Shown here piece after piece: positions 48,020-57,065 of a stretch of DNA of 64,000 bases. Position numbers and translations under genes: made by a program. Source of the stretch: Fictibacillus terranigra (GTDB lineage: Bacteria > Bacillota > Bacilli > Bacillales > Fictibacillaceae); contig NZ_JAUHLN010000002.1 of the NCBI RefSeq assembly GCF_030412265.1, positions 496,001 through 560,000 of the forward strand. Direction: 5' to 3'. A model generated the notes under the pieces. That model was not told where the DNA came from and made no database searches. It saw only the letters and a list, made by a program, of their open reading frames with translations. The stretch's first letter is position 1, and each line of letters begins with the position of its first letter.

Positions 48020-49339
48020 TTACCTTTCTCCTCCAAATTCACTCATCAGGCGATAAATCGAGTCATAATATGCAGCCTTTTCATCAACGTCCTGTTTTAG
48101 GAATGACAGGATCTTGGGATAGGCTTCTATTGCCTTGTCTATCTTTTCTGACGAACCTCTTTTATAGGCCCCTATTGTGATCAGGTCCTCTGCATCCGTA
48201 TAAGAGGCGAGAAGATCGCGGAACCGGTTTGCCGCCGCTCGATGATTGCTGTCTACGATATCTGCCATCACCCTGCTTAAGCTCTTTAACAAGTTCACTG
48301 CAGGAAACTGTCCTTTATTCGCCAGGTTCCTGTCAAGTACGAAATGTCCATCAAGAATTCCCCGAACGGTATCAGAGATCGGCTCGTTCAGATCATCTCC
48401 ATCTACAAGCACTGTATAAAAAGCGGTTATGGAGCCTTGAACATCGGTTCCAGACCGTTCTAACAGCTTGGGCAGCATCGCAAACACGGAAGGGGTGTAC
48501 CCTTTCGTTGTTGGCGGTTCACCAACAGCGAGGCCGATTTCCCGCTGTGCCATAGCAAAGCGGGTGACCGAATCCATCATCAGCATGACATCTTTACCAT
48601 GGCCTCTGAAATATTCTGCAATAGCTGTGGCTGTGAGCGCCCCTTTTATCCTCATGAGGGCAGGCTGATCGGATGTAGCCACCACGACCACTGATTTTTT
48701 TAACCCTTCTTCGCCAAGGTCTTTTTCGATAAAGTCCATAACCTCCCGGCCTCGTTCCCCGATAAGAGCGATCACATTAAGATCCGCGGTCGAGTTTCTT
48801 GCGATCATCCCCATCAATGTTGATTTTCCGACCCCGCTCCCCGCAAATATACCGATCCGCTGGCCTTTTCCAACGGTAAGAAGGCTGTCGATGGAACGGA
48901 CCCCGAGTTCGATGCATTCCTTTATTCTTGGCCGCCTCATCGGGTTTGGGGGCTCGTTCTCAGAAGGAAAACTGCTTAATCCCTTCAGCACAGTACTTCC
49001 ATCCAATGGATTGCCTAACCCGTCCAGCACTTGTCCGATCAGTTCATGGCCTGCCTTAATCTGTACAGGACGCCGAGTAGCTTCAACAAGACTGCCTGCA
49101 GAAATGGACTTTAACGCCGTAAACGGCATCAGCAGTACATTTTCTTTATTAAATCCGACGACCTCCGCTTTGATCTTCTGACCATTGCTGCCGCCCGTAT
49201 GGATATAGCACATGTCTCCAATCGACGCTTTAGGGCCACGGGATTCAATCATTAACCCTACTACTCTCGTCACCTTTCCATATCGTTTGTAGGTGTCTAT
49301 CTCATCTATAGCTGAAAGCAGATCATATGTGCTCAACAT
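48020..49339 (-). CDS. fliI: Flagellum-specific ATPase FliI
   Basis: F1-beta-like ATPase that energises flagellar export. The 439-residue protein has an N-terminal beta-barrel-like domain, Walker A AGSGVGKSTLM (about 165-175), Walker B region VMLMMDSVTRFAMAQREIG, and GEPPTTKGYTPSVFAMLPKLLERSG. Start set at ATG 49339 inside the fliH end; GTG/TTG starts three to four codons upstream are possible. Confidence 0.97.
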   Translation of the reverse strand: MLSTYDLLSAIDEIDTYKRYGKVTRVVGLMIESRGPKASIGDMCYIHTGGSNGQKIKAEVVGFNKENVLLMPFTALKSISAGSLVEATRRPVQIKAGHELIGQVLDGLGNPLDGSTVLKGLSSFPSENEPPNPMRRPRIKECIELGVRSIDSLLTVGKGQRIGIFAGSGVGKSTLMGMIARNSTADLNVIALIGERGREVMDFIEKDLGEEGLKKSVVVVATSDQPALMRIKGALTATAIAEYFRGHGKDVMLMMDSVTRFAMAQREIGLAVGEPPTTKGYTPSVFAMLPKLLERSGTDVQGSITAFYTVLVDGDDLNEPISDTVRGILDGHFVLDRNLANKGQFPAVNLLKSLSRVMADIVDSNHRAAANRFRDLLASYTDAEDLITIGAYKRGSSEKIDKAIEAYPKILSFLKQDVDEKAAYYDSIYRLMSEFGGER

Positions 49340-50108
49340 TTTGTTCACCAATCTCTTCTATCAGCTTTTCTTTCAGTTCACTGAGCTGGCTGTCCATTCC
49401 GGCTTCAATTCTCCCGAACGGAAACTCGACAACGCACGCATTTTCATCGAGTTTTTCATCTGGATAGATGTAGAGTACCGCGGTGTGCATCAGAACATTT
49501 TGAATCTCTTGTTTTGCATTTTGCGTAGCCTCATACCTGTTCGGATGGACATATAAATTCACTTCAGGAAAATCTCTCACTTCGTTCATGAGACCCTTTA
49601 AGATTGCTGTCCATCCTTCTTTATCTTCAAGCAGGATATCACCCACTAGCTTTCTTGCCATCTTTACTGCCAACTCGATGATGACAGGTTCAGCGGAAGC
49701 GATTTGCTGCTCATAATCCTGCTTAGATCGCTCTACCGTTTCCCTCGCCTGTTCCAATAAACGGTCATAAGCCTTCTGACCCTCCAAAAGGCCTGCCTGA
49801 TATCCTTCATTGAAACCATCTTTTTTGGCTTCCTCACGTTCAAGGATGACCTGTGCATTCCATTCTTCTTTGCTTTTTTCCAGAAATGCTTCATGGTCAC
49901 GGCGTTCCTGCTCCATTTTGGCAGTCATCTCTTCATAGCTTCTTTCCGCCTCTACCAAGATGCTTTTTGCTTCCCTTTCGGAGTTCTCCAGCCTGGATTC
50001 AGGCGTCCATTTTTCCTGATGAATCAATCTTTGCTCGATTCTTTTAATCTCAATCGTCCGGTCTAAGTCTTTGGTCTGTGCATTAGAAGATTTAATGATG
50101 CTAGACAA
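49323..50108 (-). CDS. fliH: Flagellar export ATPase regulator FliH
   Basis: Binds FliI and links it to the C-ring; its C-terminal part resembles F-ATPase b/delta subunits. The 261-residue protein has a basic N-terminus, long coiled coil (about 25-125) and a C-terminal FliH domain (ELAVKMARKLVGDILLEDKEGWTAILKGLM). I prefer TTG at 50108 because GGAGGAG ends nine bases upstream; ATG at 50117 sits directly on that site. Overlaps fliG by 8 bp. Confidence 0.93.
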   Translation of the reverse strand: MSSIIKSSNAQTKDLDRTIEIKRIEQRLIHQEKWTPESRLENSEREAKSILVEAERSYEEMTAKMEQERRDHEAFLEKSKEEWNAQVILEREEAKKDGFNEGYQAGLLEGQKAYDRLLEQARETVERSKQDYEQQIASAEPVIIELAVKMARKLVGDILLEDKEGWTAILKGLMNEVRDFPEVNLYVHPNRYEATQNAKQEIQNVLMHTAVLYIYPDEKLDENACVVEFPFGRIEAGMDSQLSELKEKLIEEIGEQNVEHI

Positions 50109-51114
50109 TAATGTCATCTCCTCCGCCTCTTGCGATCACGACTTCACCCGCATCCTCCAGTTTCCTTATGATTCCTACGATTCGGGATTGTGCTTCTTCA
50201 ACATCACGAAGTCTGACCGGTCCCATAAATTCCATCTCTTCTTTGAAGTTCTCCGCCATCCGCTGGGACATATTTTGGAATAGCAGCTCCTTAACCTCTT
50301 CACTCGCTGCCTTTAATGAAAGAAGCATATCTTCATTTTGCACTTCCCGGATGACACGCTGTATCGCCCGGTTATCGAGAATAACAATATCTTCAAATAC
50401 GAACATTCTTTTCTTAATTTCTTCTGCCAGTTCCGGATCTTGAACCTCCAGCGCATCAAGAATGGTTTTTTCAGTCGCTCTGTCTACACCGTTCAATACA
50501 TCCACCACTGACTCCACTCCGCCAGCCTGTGTAAAATCCTGGCTAACCGTGGCAGAAAGTTTTCGCTCCAGAATCTGTTCAACTTCGTTGATGATCTCTG
50601 GCGAAGTTCGGTCCATCACTGCGATTCTTCTGGCGATATCTCCCTGCATCTCCGCAGGGAGTTCAGAAAGAATGTGTCCTGCCTGTAACGAATCCAGATA
50701 AGAAAGAATCAAAGCGATAGTCTGCGGGTGTTCGTTCTGAATAAAATTTAAGATCTGCCCTGGATCTGCTTTTCTTGCAAAATCAAACGGCCTTACCTGC
50801 AAAGTAGAGGTCAGCCTGTTGATGATATCCATCGCTTCCGACCTGCCGACCGCTTTTTCAAGAACGGTTTTTGCATAGCCGATCCCTCCCTTGGAGATAT
50901 AATCCTGAGCAAGTGCGATCTGGTGGAATTGTGCAATAATGTTTTCTTTCACTTCTGAATCAACTTTTCTTATTTGGGAGATCTGGAGCGTCAGCCGTTC
51001 AATCTCATCTTCACTGAGATGTTTGTATATTTGGGCTGCCACATCGGGTCCCATAGAGATCATGAGCATGGCAGCTTTTTCTTTCCCATTCAATTCCTTT
51101 GTCGTTTTTGCCAT
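50101..51114 (-). CDS. fliG: Flagellar motor switch protein FliG
   Basis: C-ring torque ring that contacts stators and FliF. The 337-residue protein has the FliG N domain (KEKAAMLMISMGPDVAAQIYKHLSEDEI), the middle domain with the EHPQT motif (NEHPQTIALILSYL), and a C domain with the charged torque helix (LAEEIKKRMFVFEDIVILDNRAIQRV). Start at 51114 (MAKTTKELN). Follows fliF by ten bases. Confidence 0.97.
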   Translation of the reverse strand: MAKTTKELNGKEKAAMLMISMGPDVAAQIYKHLSEDEIERLTLQISQIRKVDSEVKENIIAQFHQIALAQDYISKGGIGYAKTVLEKAVGRSEAMDIINRLTSTLQVRPFDFARKADPGQILNFIQNEHPQTIALILSYLDSLQAGHILSELPAEMQGDIARRIAVMDRTSPEIINEVEQILERKLSATVSQDFTQAGGVESVVDVLNGVDRATEKTILDALEVQDPELAEEIKKRMFVFEDIVILDNRAIQRVIREVQNEDMLLSLKAASEEVKELLFQNMSQRMAENFKEEMEFMGPVRLRDVEEAQSRIVGIIRKLEDAGEVVIARGGGDDIIV

Positions 51115-51124
51115 AACTAACCAC

Positions 51125-52714
51125 CTATTCTTCGGATAGCCACGTGCGGAGCAGCTTGGCAAACTCTTCAGGCTTGTCCTTTGCCATTTTTTCTAATTGC
51201 TCTTTTCGAACCGTTCCCTCAGATTCACGGTCCATGTTCACATCTGGAATATCAAAAAATTCTTGTTCAAAGACGACATCTTCAGATAGAGCTTCTTCTT
51301 GCTGATTTCTTTTCCTGAACAGAAGGAAAAGCAGAAGAAGGATAACGGTCAGCAAAATTCCGCCTGCTGCATAGATCCAAACCGGTAATGAGGATCCTGG
51401 TGCAGCTGCTTTCTGCTGATTGCCATTAAACGGCTTGGCTGATACAAATATTTTTTGGTCAACCTGCTGCTGTGAAAGAGTGGCGGCCGCATCCTTTGAA
51501 ATGCTGGTCCTTACAATATTGCCAAGCATCTGTTGGATGTCATCCAATGTTCCTTGCGGCAATGATGCAGGATCGTTTGGTTTGGGGGGTTCCACCATGA
51601 CCTGTATGCCCAGGTCCTTTATTTCGTACGGGCTTTTTACGATTTGTCTTTTGATTCGGTTCACTTCGAAATTGATGCGGTCTTCTTCCTTCTCATAATC
51701 ACCGTTGGATCCGTTCGCCCCGCCCTGGTATGTGGGAACATCGCTCTGTCCTGTACTGTCGACCCCTCCAGCCCCTGCCCCGCTGCCGGTGAACGTTTCC
51801 TTCACTTTTTCTGCACTCAGCTTTATGCCTTCCATCTTGTCCTTATCTACAGGCTCAACGAGCTTTTCTTCTCTTTTTTCTTTTGTGAAATCAATATCAG
51901 CCGTTACGGTGGCCACCACTTTTTGTGGCCCCATGATCGTACCGAGCATCTGCTGGACTCTTGTCTGCAAATCCCGTTCAATATCCTGTTTAATCTGGCG
52001 CTGTTCTTCATAGGCCGTCATATCAGAATTTGAATTGGCCTGATCAAGTGAAAACGTATTGGAATATTGATCGGAAATAACGATATTCTCCACAGGGAGA
52101 TTGGGTACGCTTTTTGAGACTAGGTGATATAGTGACTTAATCTGGTTTTGATCAAGTTTATACCCAGTTTTCAAAGTTAGGACCACTGAAGCTGAAGAGG
52201 AATCTTTCTGGTCATTCACCCAGATGCTCTTATCCGGAGTTGTGATCATTACACTTGCTTCATCAACACCGTTTATGCTTTTGATCAGCTTTTCAATCTC
52301 TGTCTGTGTCGCTTCTTTTTCTATGACACTGAATTCATTGTCCGTCATTCCAAATCCTTTGTTCTGTCCAAAATAGGAATAATCGATGCTTCCGCTCTTC
52401 GGTATGCCTTCCGATGCAAGTTCTACCTTCAGCTGGTCAACCGCGCCTTCTGGTACAGAGATCACCTTGCCCCCATTGGATATTTCAGAAGCAATGCCTT
52501 TTGAATCCAAACTTTCTTTAATTTGACCAGCTTCCTGAGGAGATAGGTCGGAATATAAAGGGACAAGCTTTGGTTTTGCTAGAAACGTAAACAGGAATGC
52601 TGCTGCGATGATTACAAATAAGATAGAACTAACCAAGATTATCTTTTGCTTCTTAGAACGCTCTTTAAAGTTCGAGTAAATTCTGTTCATGGTGCTCTTC
52701 AGTTTTTCAATCAT
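51125..52714 (-). CDS. fliF: Flagellar MS-ring protein FliF
   Basis: Forms the MS ring, the base of the motor. The 529-residue protein has an N-terminal transmembrane helix (IILVSSILFVIIAAAFLFTFL), ring-building domains with LVPLYSDLSPQEAGQI, a variable region rich in Gly/Ser (about 290-330), a second transmembrane helix ([24 protein letters not shown]), and a C-terminal FliG-binding tail. ATG start with GGGGGAA upstream. A 114 bp gap separates it from fliE. Confidence 0.97.
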   Translation of the reverse strand: MIEKLKSTMNRIYSNFKERSKKQKIILVSSILFVIIAAAFLFTFLAKPKLVPLYSDLSPQEAGQIKESLDSKGIASEISNGGKVISVPEGAVDQLKVELASEGIPKSGSIDYSYFGQNKGFGMTDNEFSVIEKEATQTEIEKLIKSINGVDEASVMITTPDKSIWVNDQKDSSSASVVLTLKTGYKLDQNQIKSLYHLVSKSVPNLPVENIVISDQYSNTFSLDQANSNSDMTAYEEQRQIKQDIERDLQTRVQQMLGTIMGPQKVVATVTADIDFTKEKREEKLVEPVDKDKMEGIKLSAEKVKETFTGSGAGAGGVDSTGQSDVPTYQGGANGSNGDYEKEEDRINFEVNRIKRQIVKSPYEIKDLGIQVMVEPPKPNDPASLPQGTLDDIQQMLGNIVRTSISKDAAATLSQQQVDQKIFVSAKPFNGNQQKAAAPGSSLPVWIYAAGGILLTVILLLLFLLFRKRNQQEEALSEDVVFEQEFFDIPDVNMDRESEGTVRKEQLEKMAKDKPEEFAKLLRTWLSEE

Positions 52715-52828
52715 AGTTTCCCCCGATTAACAATCTCCTCAAGGAAATTCTCTTCTTTTATATTTTAAAAAAGTTTTTCTTCCTACCCCTAAAAAATACC
52801 CTGCCGATCCGAATATTTATTCTGAACA

Positions 52829-53131
52829 CTATATTTGTGTGCGCATAACTTCTTGATAAGCCTCTATCACTTTATTTCTTATTTCTAATGTAGTCTGTAA
52901 GGTAAGGCTGGCTTTCTCAGCCGCTATCATGACCTGATGAAGATCAGTGGTATTGCCGGTTACAAGGTTCTCGGTAGCCTTATTGGATGCTGTCTGCGAG
53001 TCATTGACTTTATGCAGCATGTTACTCAGCATGCCTGCGAATGATTTCTGAGCGTCTGCAGGAGTATGTTTTCCAGCAGAATACGGGCTCTTAACTAGGC
53101 CTGCTGCAGATGTAATATTGATCGTATTCAT
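52829..53131 (-). CDS. fliE: Flagellar hook-basal body protein FliE
   Basis: Rod adaptor joining the MS ring to the rod, first exported. The 100-residue protein has the FliE core KSFAGMLSNMLHKVNDSQTASNKATENLVTG and TDLHQVMIAAEKASLTLQTTLEIRNKVIEAYQEVMRTQI. 17 bp after flgC. The 114 bp to fliF (52715-52828) hold no gene; it is AT-rich with a TTTTTT run. Confidence 0.96.
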   Translation of the reverse strand: MNTINITSAAGLVKSPYSAGKHTPADAQKSFAGMLSNMLHKVNDSQTASNKATENLVTGNTTDLHQVMIAAEKASLTLQTTLEIRNKVIEAYQEVMRTQI

Positions 53132-53148
53132 ATGTATCCCCTATCTTT

Positions 53149-53604
53149 CTATCTTCCTATTTCCAATGCTTTGAGGTACATTCCTTTTGCCGCATTTAAT
53201 GCGGTCACATTGGCTTCATATGAACGTGTTGAGCTTACTAGATCCACCATTTCTTTTAGCGGATCAACATTTGGAAGCTGTACATAACCGTTCTTATCTG
53301 CATCAGGATGATCGGGCTGGTACACCATTTTAAACGGTGAGGCATCTTCTACTATGCCATCGACCCTAACTCCCCCAGGTGATCCTTCTGAGCTGCCGAA
53401 TACGGCTTTTTGAAACATCGTACTGAATGAAGGCCCATTCGGTTCTGTGACGACCATCTTTCTCCTATAGGGCTCCCACTTGCCGTTCACCTGTTTCCCT
53501 CTCGTTGAATCTGCATTCGCAATATTGGCGGACACTACGTCCATTTTCAGGCGCTGTGCGGTTAAAGCAGAAGCAGAATTATTTAATGCACCGAACATAC
53601 TCAT
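53149..53604 (-). CDS. flgC: Flagellar basal-body rod protein FlgC
   Basis: Proximal rod subunit. The 151-residue protein has the N-terminal rod motif NNSASALTAQRLKMDVVSANIANADSTRG and the C-terminal LPNVDPLKEMVDLVSSTRSYEANVTALNAAKGMYLKALEIGR helix, both usual for FlgC. Four bases after flgB. Confidence 0.97.
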   Translation of the reverse strand: MSMFGALNNSASALTAQRLKMDVVSANIANADSTRGKQVNGKWEPYRRKMVVTEPNGPSFSTMFQKAVFGSSEGSPGGVRVDGIVEDASPFKMVYQPDHPDADKNGYVQLPNVDPLKEMVDLVSSTRSYEANVTALNAAKGMYLKALEIGR

Positions 53605-53608
53605 CCTG

Positions 53609-53989
53609 CTACTTGCCCCCTTTAATCACCATTTGAAGTGAATTGAATTTTCCGTTGAGCCGTTGAACGAGGGCCTGGTTCAAGATCTGATTTTTTGCCA
53701 GTTCGGTCATTTCTTTATCTAAATCCACATTGTTGCCGTTGTTGTTCATCATGGTGCTGTTGTCTCTGGCTACAGTCATGCTTTGACCGATGGATTGATT
53801 GAAAGGCATATGCCTGCTGCTCGTCCGGTAAGCACTTAAGCTCCCATCCAGTTCGGTTTGAAACTGAACTTTTTTTGCTTTGTAGTTTGGCGTGTTGATG
53901 TTTGCCAGATTGTCACTGATCGTTTCTTGTCTTAATGCTGCAGCATCTAAGCCACGTTCCAGCATTTGAAAAATTGGACTTGTAAACAT
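53609..53989 (-). CDS. flgB: Flagellar basal-body rod protein FlgB
   Basis: Proximal rod subunit and first gene of the fla/che operon. The 126-residue protein has the LERGLDAAALRQETISDNLANINTPNYKAKKVQFQ rod motif at the N-terminus and the DLDKEMTELAKNQILNQALVQRLNGKFNSLQMVIKGG C-terminus. ATG start with GGGG upstream. Confidence 0.97.
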   Translation of the reverse strand: MFTSPIFQMLERGLDAAALRQETISDNLANINTPNYKAKKVQFQTELDGSLSAYRTSSRHMPFNQSIGQSMTVARDNSTMMNNNGNNVDLDKEMTELAKNQILNQALVQRLNGKFNSLQMVIKGGK

Positions 53990-54237
53990 TATTTATCCCC
54001 TCTTTTTTACTGCTAAATTTTAAAAAGAGTACCAAAAGTTACCGATATTCCATATTTTAAGTCATAAAACCAAAAAGTGTCTATGTATTTTTTACCAAAG
54101 TGACTTTTTTCGATAAAAAGAACTACTTTGTATTCAGGACTTTGGTCCCGATATATATTTACTAGAGTCTTGATATACAGGGATTATTGGGGTTTTTCCG
54201 ATCTCAGGAATCTCCGCACGTTTCGACATTTTCAATC
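53990..54237 (-). promoter_or_regulatory. Leader and promoter region of the fla/che operon
   Basis: About 250 bp, AT-rich, between the codY terminator and flgB, with no gene. No clear sigma-A or sigma-D promoter reads towards flgB. Three ACTTT-GGT copies on the minus strand (54031-54039, 54069-54078, 54094-54101) and one in a GGACTTTGGTCC palindrome (copy at 54139-54146) are spaced 15 to 37 bp apart. Weak promoter candidates are TTTATC-17-TAAAAA around 54090-54120 and TATATA near 54157. Confidence 0.5.
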
Positions 54238-54275
54238 AAAAAAATACCACCCTGCCAAATAGCGGGTGGTATTTT
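54238..54275 (-). terminator. Rho-independent terminator of codY
   Basis: Perfect 12-bp stem AAAATACCACCC/GGGTGGTATTTT (54241-54252 and 54264-54275) with an 11-base loop; the minus-strand stem runs into seven T. It lies 15 bp past the codY stop and isolates codY from fla/che. Confidence 0.93.
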
Positions 54276-54290
54276 ATATGTTTTGCACGA

Positions 54291-55070
54291 TCAGCTGGTT
54301 TTAAGTTTTGATAATTCTAGTAAAAATTTATCATTCAGCACTTTAATATACGTGCCTTTCATACCAAGTGAACGGGATTCAATGACACCAGCGCTCTCCA
54401 GTTTGCGGAGGGCGTTAACGATAACAGAACGGGTAATCCCCACACGGTCTGCGATCTTGCTGGCTACAAGCAGGCCTTCGTTTCCTTCAAGCTCTTCAAA
54501 AATGTGCTCAATCGCTTCTAGCTCGCTGTAGGAAAGTGAGCTGATCGCCATTTGTACGACAGCTTTGTTTCTGGCCTCTTCTTCAATCTCCTCCGCTTTT
54601 TCACGAAGAATTTCCATTCCAACAACGGTAGCTCCATATTCAGCAAGCAGCAGATCATCATCATTGAACGAATTGGAAAGACGGGAAAGAATCAGTGTAC
54701 CAAGACGCTCTCCCCCTCCGATGATCGGTACGATAGTCGTAAGACCTGAAGAAAAGAGTTCTTTGTTTTCTACAGGAAATGCTGTATACTCACTGGCTAT
54801 ATCCAAGTTGGATGAAGTTTCTGTAACATTAAACAGCCCTTTTGTATACTCGGATGGAAATTGGCGCTCCTCGAGCATTTTTTTCATTCTTTCATTTTCA
54901 ATCTCTTGTTTCAAAGAAATACCAAGAAGCTTTCCTCTTCTGCTGACAACGAAAATATTGGCTTCGATAACATCTCTGAGGGTTTCCGCCATTTCTTTAA
55001 AATTAACGGGCTTCCCTCCTGATTGTTGCAGCATCGCATTCAGCTTTCTTGTTTTTTCTAATAAATTCAT
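54291..55070 (-). CDS. codY: Global transcriptional repressor CodY
   Basis: GTP- and branched-chain-amino-acid-sensing regulator of nutritional adaptation, also linked to motility, competence and sporulation. The 259-residue protein has an N-terminal GAF ligand domain, a linker helix ([23 protein letters not shown]), and a C-terminal winged HTH ([29 protein letters not shown]). 13 bp after hslU; last gene of the xerC-hslV-hslU-codY cluster. Confidence 0.98.
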   Translation of the reverse strand: MNLLEKTRKLNAMLQQSGGKPVNFKEMAETLRDVIEANIFVVSRRGKLLGISLKQEIENERMKKMLEERQFPSEYTKGLFNVTETSSNLDIASEYTAFPVENKELFSSGLTTIVPIIGGGERLGTLILSRLSNSFNDDDLLLAEYGATVVGMEILREKAEEIEEEARNKAVVQMAISSLSYSELEAIEHIFEELEGNEGLLVASKIADRVGITRSVIVNALRKLESAGVIESRSLGMKGTYIKVLNDKFLLELSKLKTS

Positions 55071-55083
55071 TTTACATTTCCTC

Positions 55084-56481
55084 CTACAGGATATACTGGC
55101 TTAAATCCTTATTCTTTGCGATTGACGCAAGTTTTTCTTCTACATACTCTGGTGTGATCTTTATGGCGTTCATTGTTACATCCGGTGCTTCAAAGGACAG
55201 ATCTTCCAGCAGTCGTTCCAGAATGGTATGAAGCCTCCTTGCACCAATATTATCGGTTTCCTGATTCACTTGGAAAGCTATACTCGCAATCTTAGAAATA
55301 GCTTCGTCAGAAAATTCAAGATTTATACCTTCTGTTGCGAGCAATGCTGTATATTGTTTTAAAAGGGCATTATCCGGCTCTGCTAAAATCCGGGTAAAAT
55401 CCTCGACAGACAGCTTTTCAAGCTCGACTCTGATCGGAAAACGTCCCTGAAGCTCAGGGATGAGATCAGAGGGCTTAGCCATATGAAACGCACCTGCTGA
55501 GATGAAAAGAATATGATCGGTCTTGATGGATCCGTATTTGGTCATAACGGTAGAACCTTCAACGATCGGCAGGATATCACGCTGGACACCTTCTCTTGAA
55601 ACATCCGCGCTGTTTTGATTCTTTCCTGCGATCTTATCAATCTCATCAATAAATATAATACCTGTTTGTTCGGTTTTGTAAACCGCATCACTTGTCACTT
55701 CGTCCATGTCGATCAGCTTGGCAGCTTCATCCTGGGTGAGCACTTTTCTGGCCTCAGAGACAGTCAGTTTTCGTTTTTTCTTTTTCTTGGGGACGATGCC
55801 TCCTAGCATATCTTGCATGTTAATACCGAGCTGGTCAAGTCCTGAGCCTTGGAACATATCCATCATGGAATGGTTCTGCTCTTCCACTTCAACGGTTACG
55901 AGATGGTTTTCAAGCTCTCCCAAAGCAAGTTTATGCGCCATCTGCCTTCGCTGCTGGGTGATCGAAGCATCATCCTCTTTATCGCCAGGGGATTGTGCGG
56001 CATTGCTGTTGTTTGAACCAAAAAACATTTCGAGCGGATTTTTATATGAAGTCTCTTTTTGCTTGCCAGGCACCAGGAGTTCAACAAGCCGTTTATTGGC
56101 GTTCTCCTCCGCTTTATCTTTCACTTCGTGCATTTTTTGTTCTTTTACTAAACGAATCGACGTTTCCACGAGATCCCTTACCATGGATTCAACGTCACGG
56201 CCGACATAACCCACTTCTGTAAACTTTGTCGCTTCTACTTTAATAAAAGGTGCGTTTACAAGCTTCGCCAGCCTTCTTGCAATCTCGGTTTTTCCTACGC
56301 CGGTAGGCCCGATCATCAAAATATTTTTTGGAGAAATCTCGTCTCTTAGCTTTTCATCGAGCAAGCCGCGCCGATACCTGTTTCTTAAAGCTACAGCAAC
56401 CGCTTTTTTTGCATCCTTTTGGCCGATGATATATTGATCCAGCTTTTCAACGATCTGCCTTGGAGTTAAATGTGTGTTCAT
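55084..56481 (-). CDS. hslU (clpY): HslU (ClpY) AAA+ unfoldase
   Basis: ATPase partner of HslV. The 465-residue protein has Walker [16 protein letters not shown] (about 56-70), a central I domain with long charged insert (about 140-260, including KKKKKRKL), Walker [12 protein letters not shown], sensor 1 and the C-terminal HslV-activating tail ([10 protein letters not shown]). 17 bp after hslV. Confidence 0.97.
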   Translation of the reverse strand: MNTHLTPRQIVEKLDQYIIGQKDAKKAVAVALRNRYRRGLLDEKLRDEISPKNILMIGPTGVGKTEIARRLAKLVNAPFIKVEATKFTEVGYVGRDVESMVRDLVETSIRLVKEQKMHEVKDKAEENANKRLVELLVPGKQKETSYKNPLEMFFGSNNSNAAQSPGDKEDDASITQQRRQMAHKLALGELENHLVTVEVEEQNHSMMDMFQGSGLDQLGINMQDMLGGIVPKKKKKRKLTVSEARKVLTQDEAAKLIDMDEVTSDAVYKTEQTGIIFIDEIDKIAGKNQNSADVSREGVQRDILPIVEGSTVMTKYGSIKTDHILFISAGAFHMAKPSDLIPELQGRFPIRVELEKLSVEDFTRILAEPDNALLKQYTALLATEGINLEFSDEAISKIASIAFQVNQETDNIGARRLHTILERLLEDLSFEAPDVTMNAIKITPEYVEEKLASIAKNKDLSQYIL

Positions 56482-56498
56482 CTCTACCCACGCTCCCT

Positions 56499-57041
56499 CT
56501 ACAGCTCTTCTAAAATGATTTGGTCATTCGTATAAACACAGATTTCACCGGCAATTTCCAGAGCTGCTCTTGCAATCTCGGCAGCTGATAGATGAGGAGC
56601 ATTTCTTTTCAGGGCCCTTCCTGCAGCGAGCGCATAATTGCCGCCGGAACCGATGGATAGTATGCCATCGTCCGGTTCGATGACTTCCCCGGTGCCTGAA
56701 ATGAGCAGGAGACTTTCTTTATTCATGACGATGAGCATGGCTTCAAGTTTTCTCAGCACCTGGTCGGTACGCCATTCTTTTGCCAGCTCGACACTTGCAC
56801 GTGCGAGATTCCCGCTGTACTCCTCCAGCTTGGCTTCGAATTTTTCGTACAGCGTAAAAGCATCCGCCACTGAACCTGCAAATCCAGCGAGTACTTTTCC
56901 TCCGAAGAGTCTTCTGACCTTCTTGGCAGAATGCTTCATGACAACGGCGTTCCCAAAAGTAACCTGGCCATCGCCCGACATCGCAAACTGTCCGTTATGA
57001 TGAACGGCAAAAATAGTCGTTGCATGGAATGTATGGGTCAT
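56499..57041 (-). CDS. hslV (clpQ): HslV (ClpQ/CodW) proteasome-like protease
   Basis: Peptidase of the HslUV complex. The 180-residue protein matches the family ([79 protein letters not shown]). Start at 57041 with AAGGAGGG upstream. The N-terminus is [13 protein letters not shown], with Thr2 and Thr8-9 as possible nucleophiles; B. subtilis CodW is reported to use an N-terminal Ser in an equivalent short extension. Confidence 0.96.
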   Translation of the reverse strand: MTHTFHATTIFAVHHNGQFAMSGDGQVTFGNAVVMKHSAKKVRRLFGGKVLAGFAGSVADAFTLYEKFEAKLEEYSGNLARASVELAKEWRTDQVLRKLEAMLIVMNKESLLLISGTGEVIEPDDGILSIGSGGNYALAAGRALKRNAPHLSAAEIARAALEIAGEICVYTNDQIILEEL

Positions 57042-57065
57042 TAAAAAATCCCTCCTTACTCTCAT

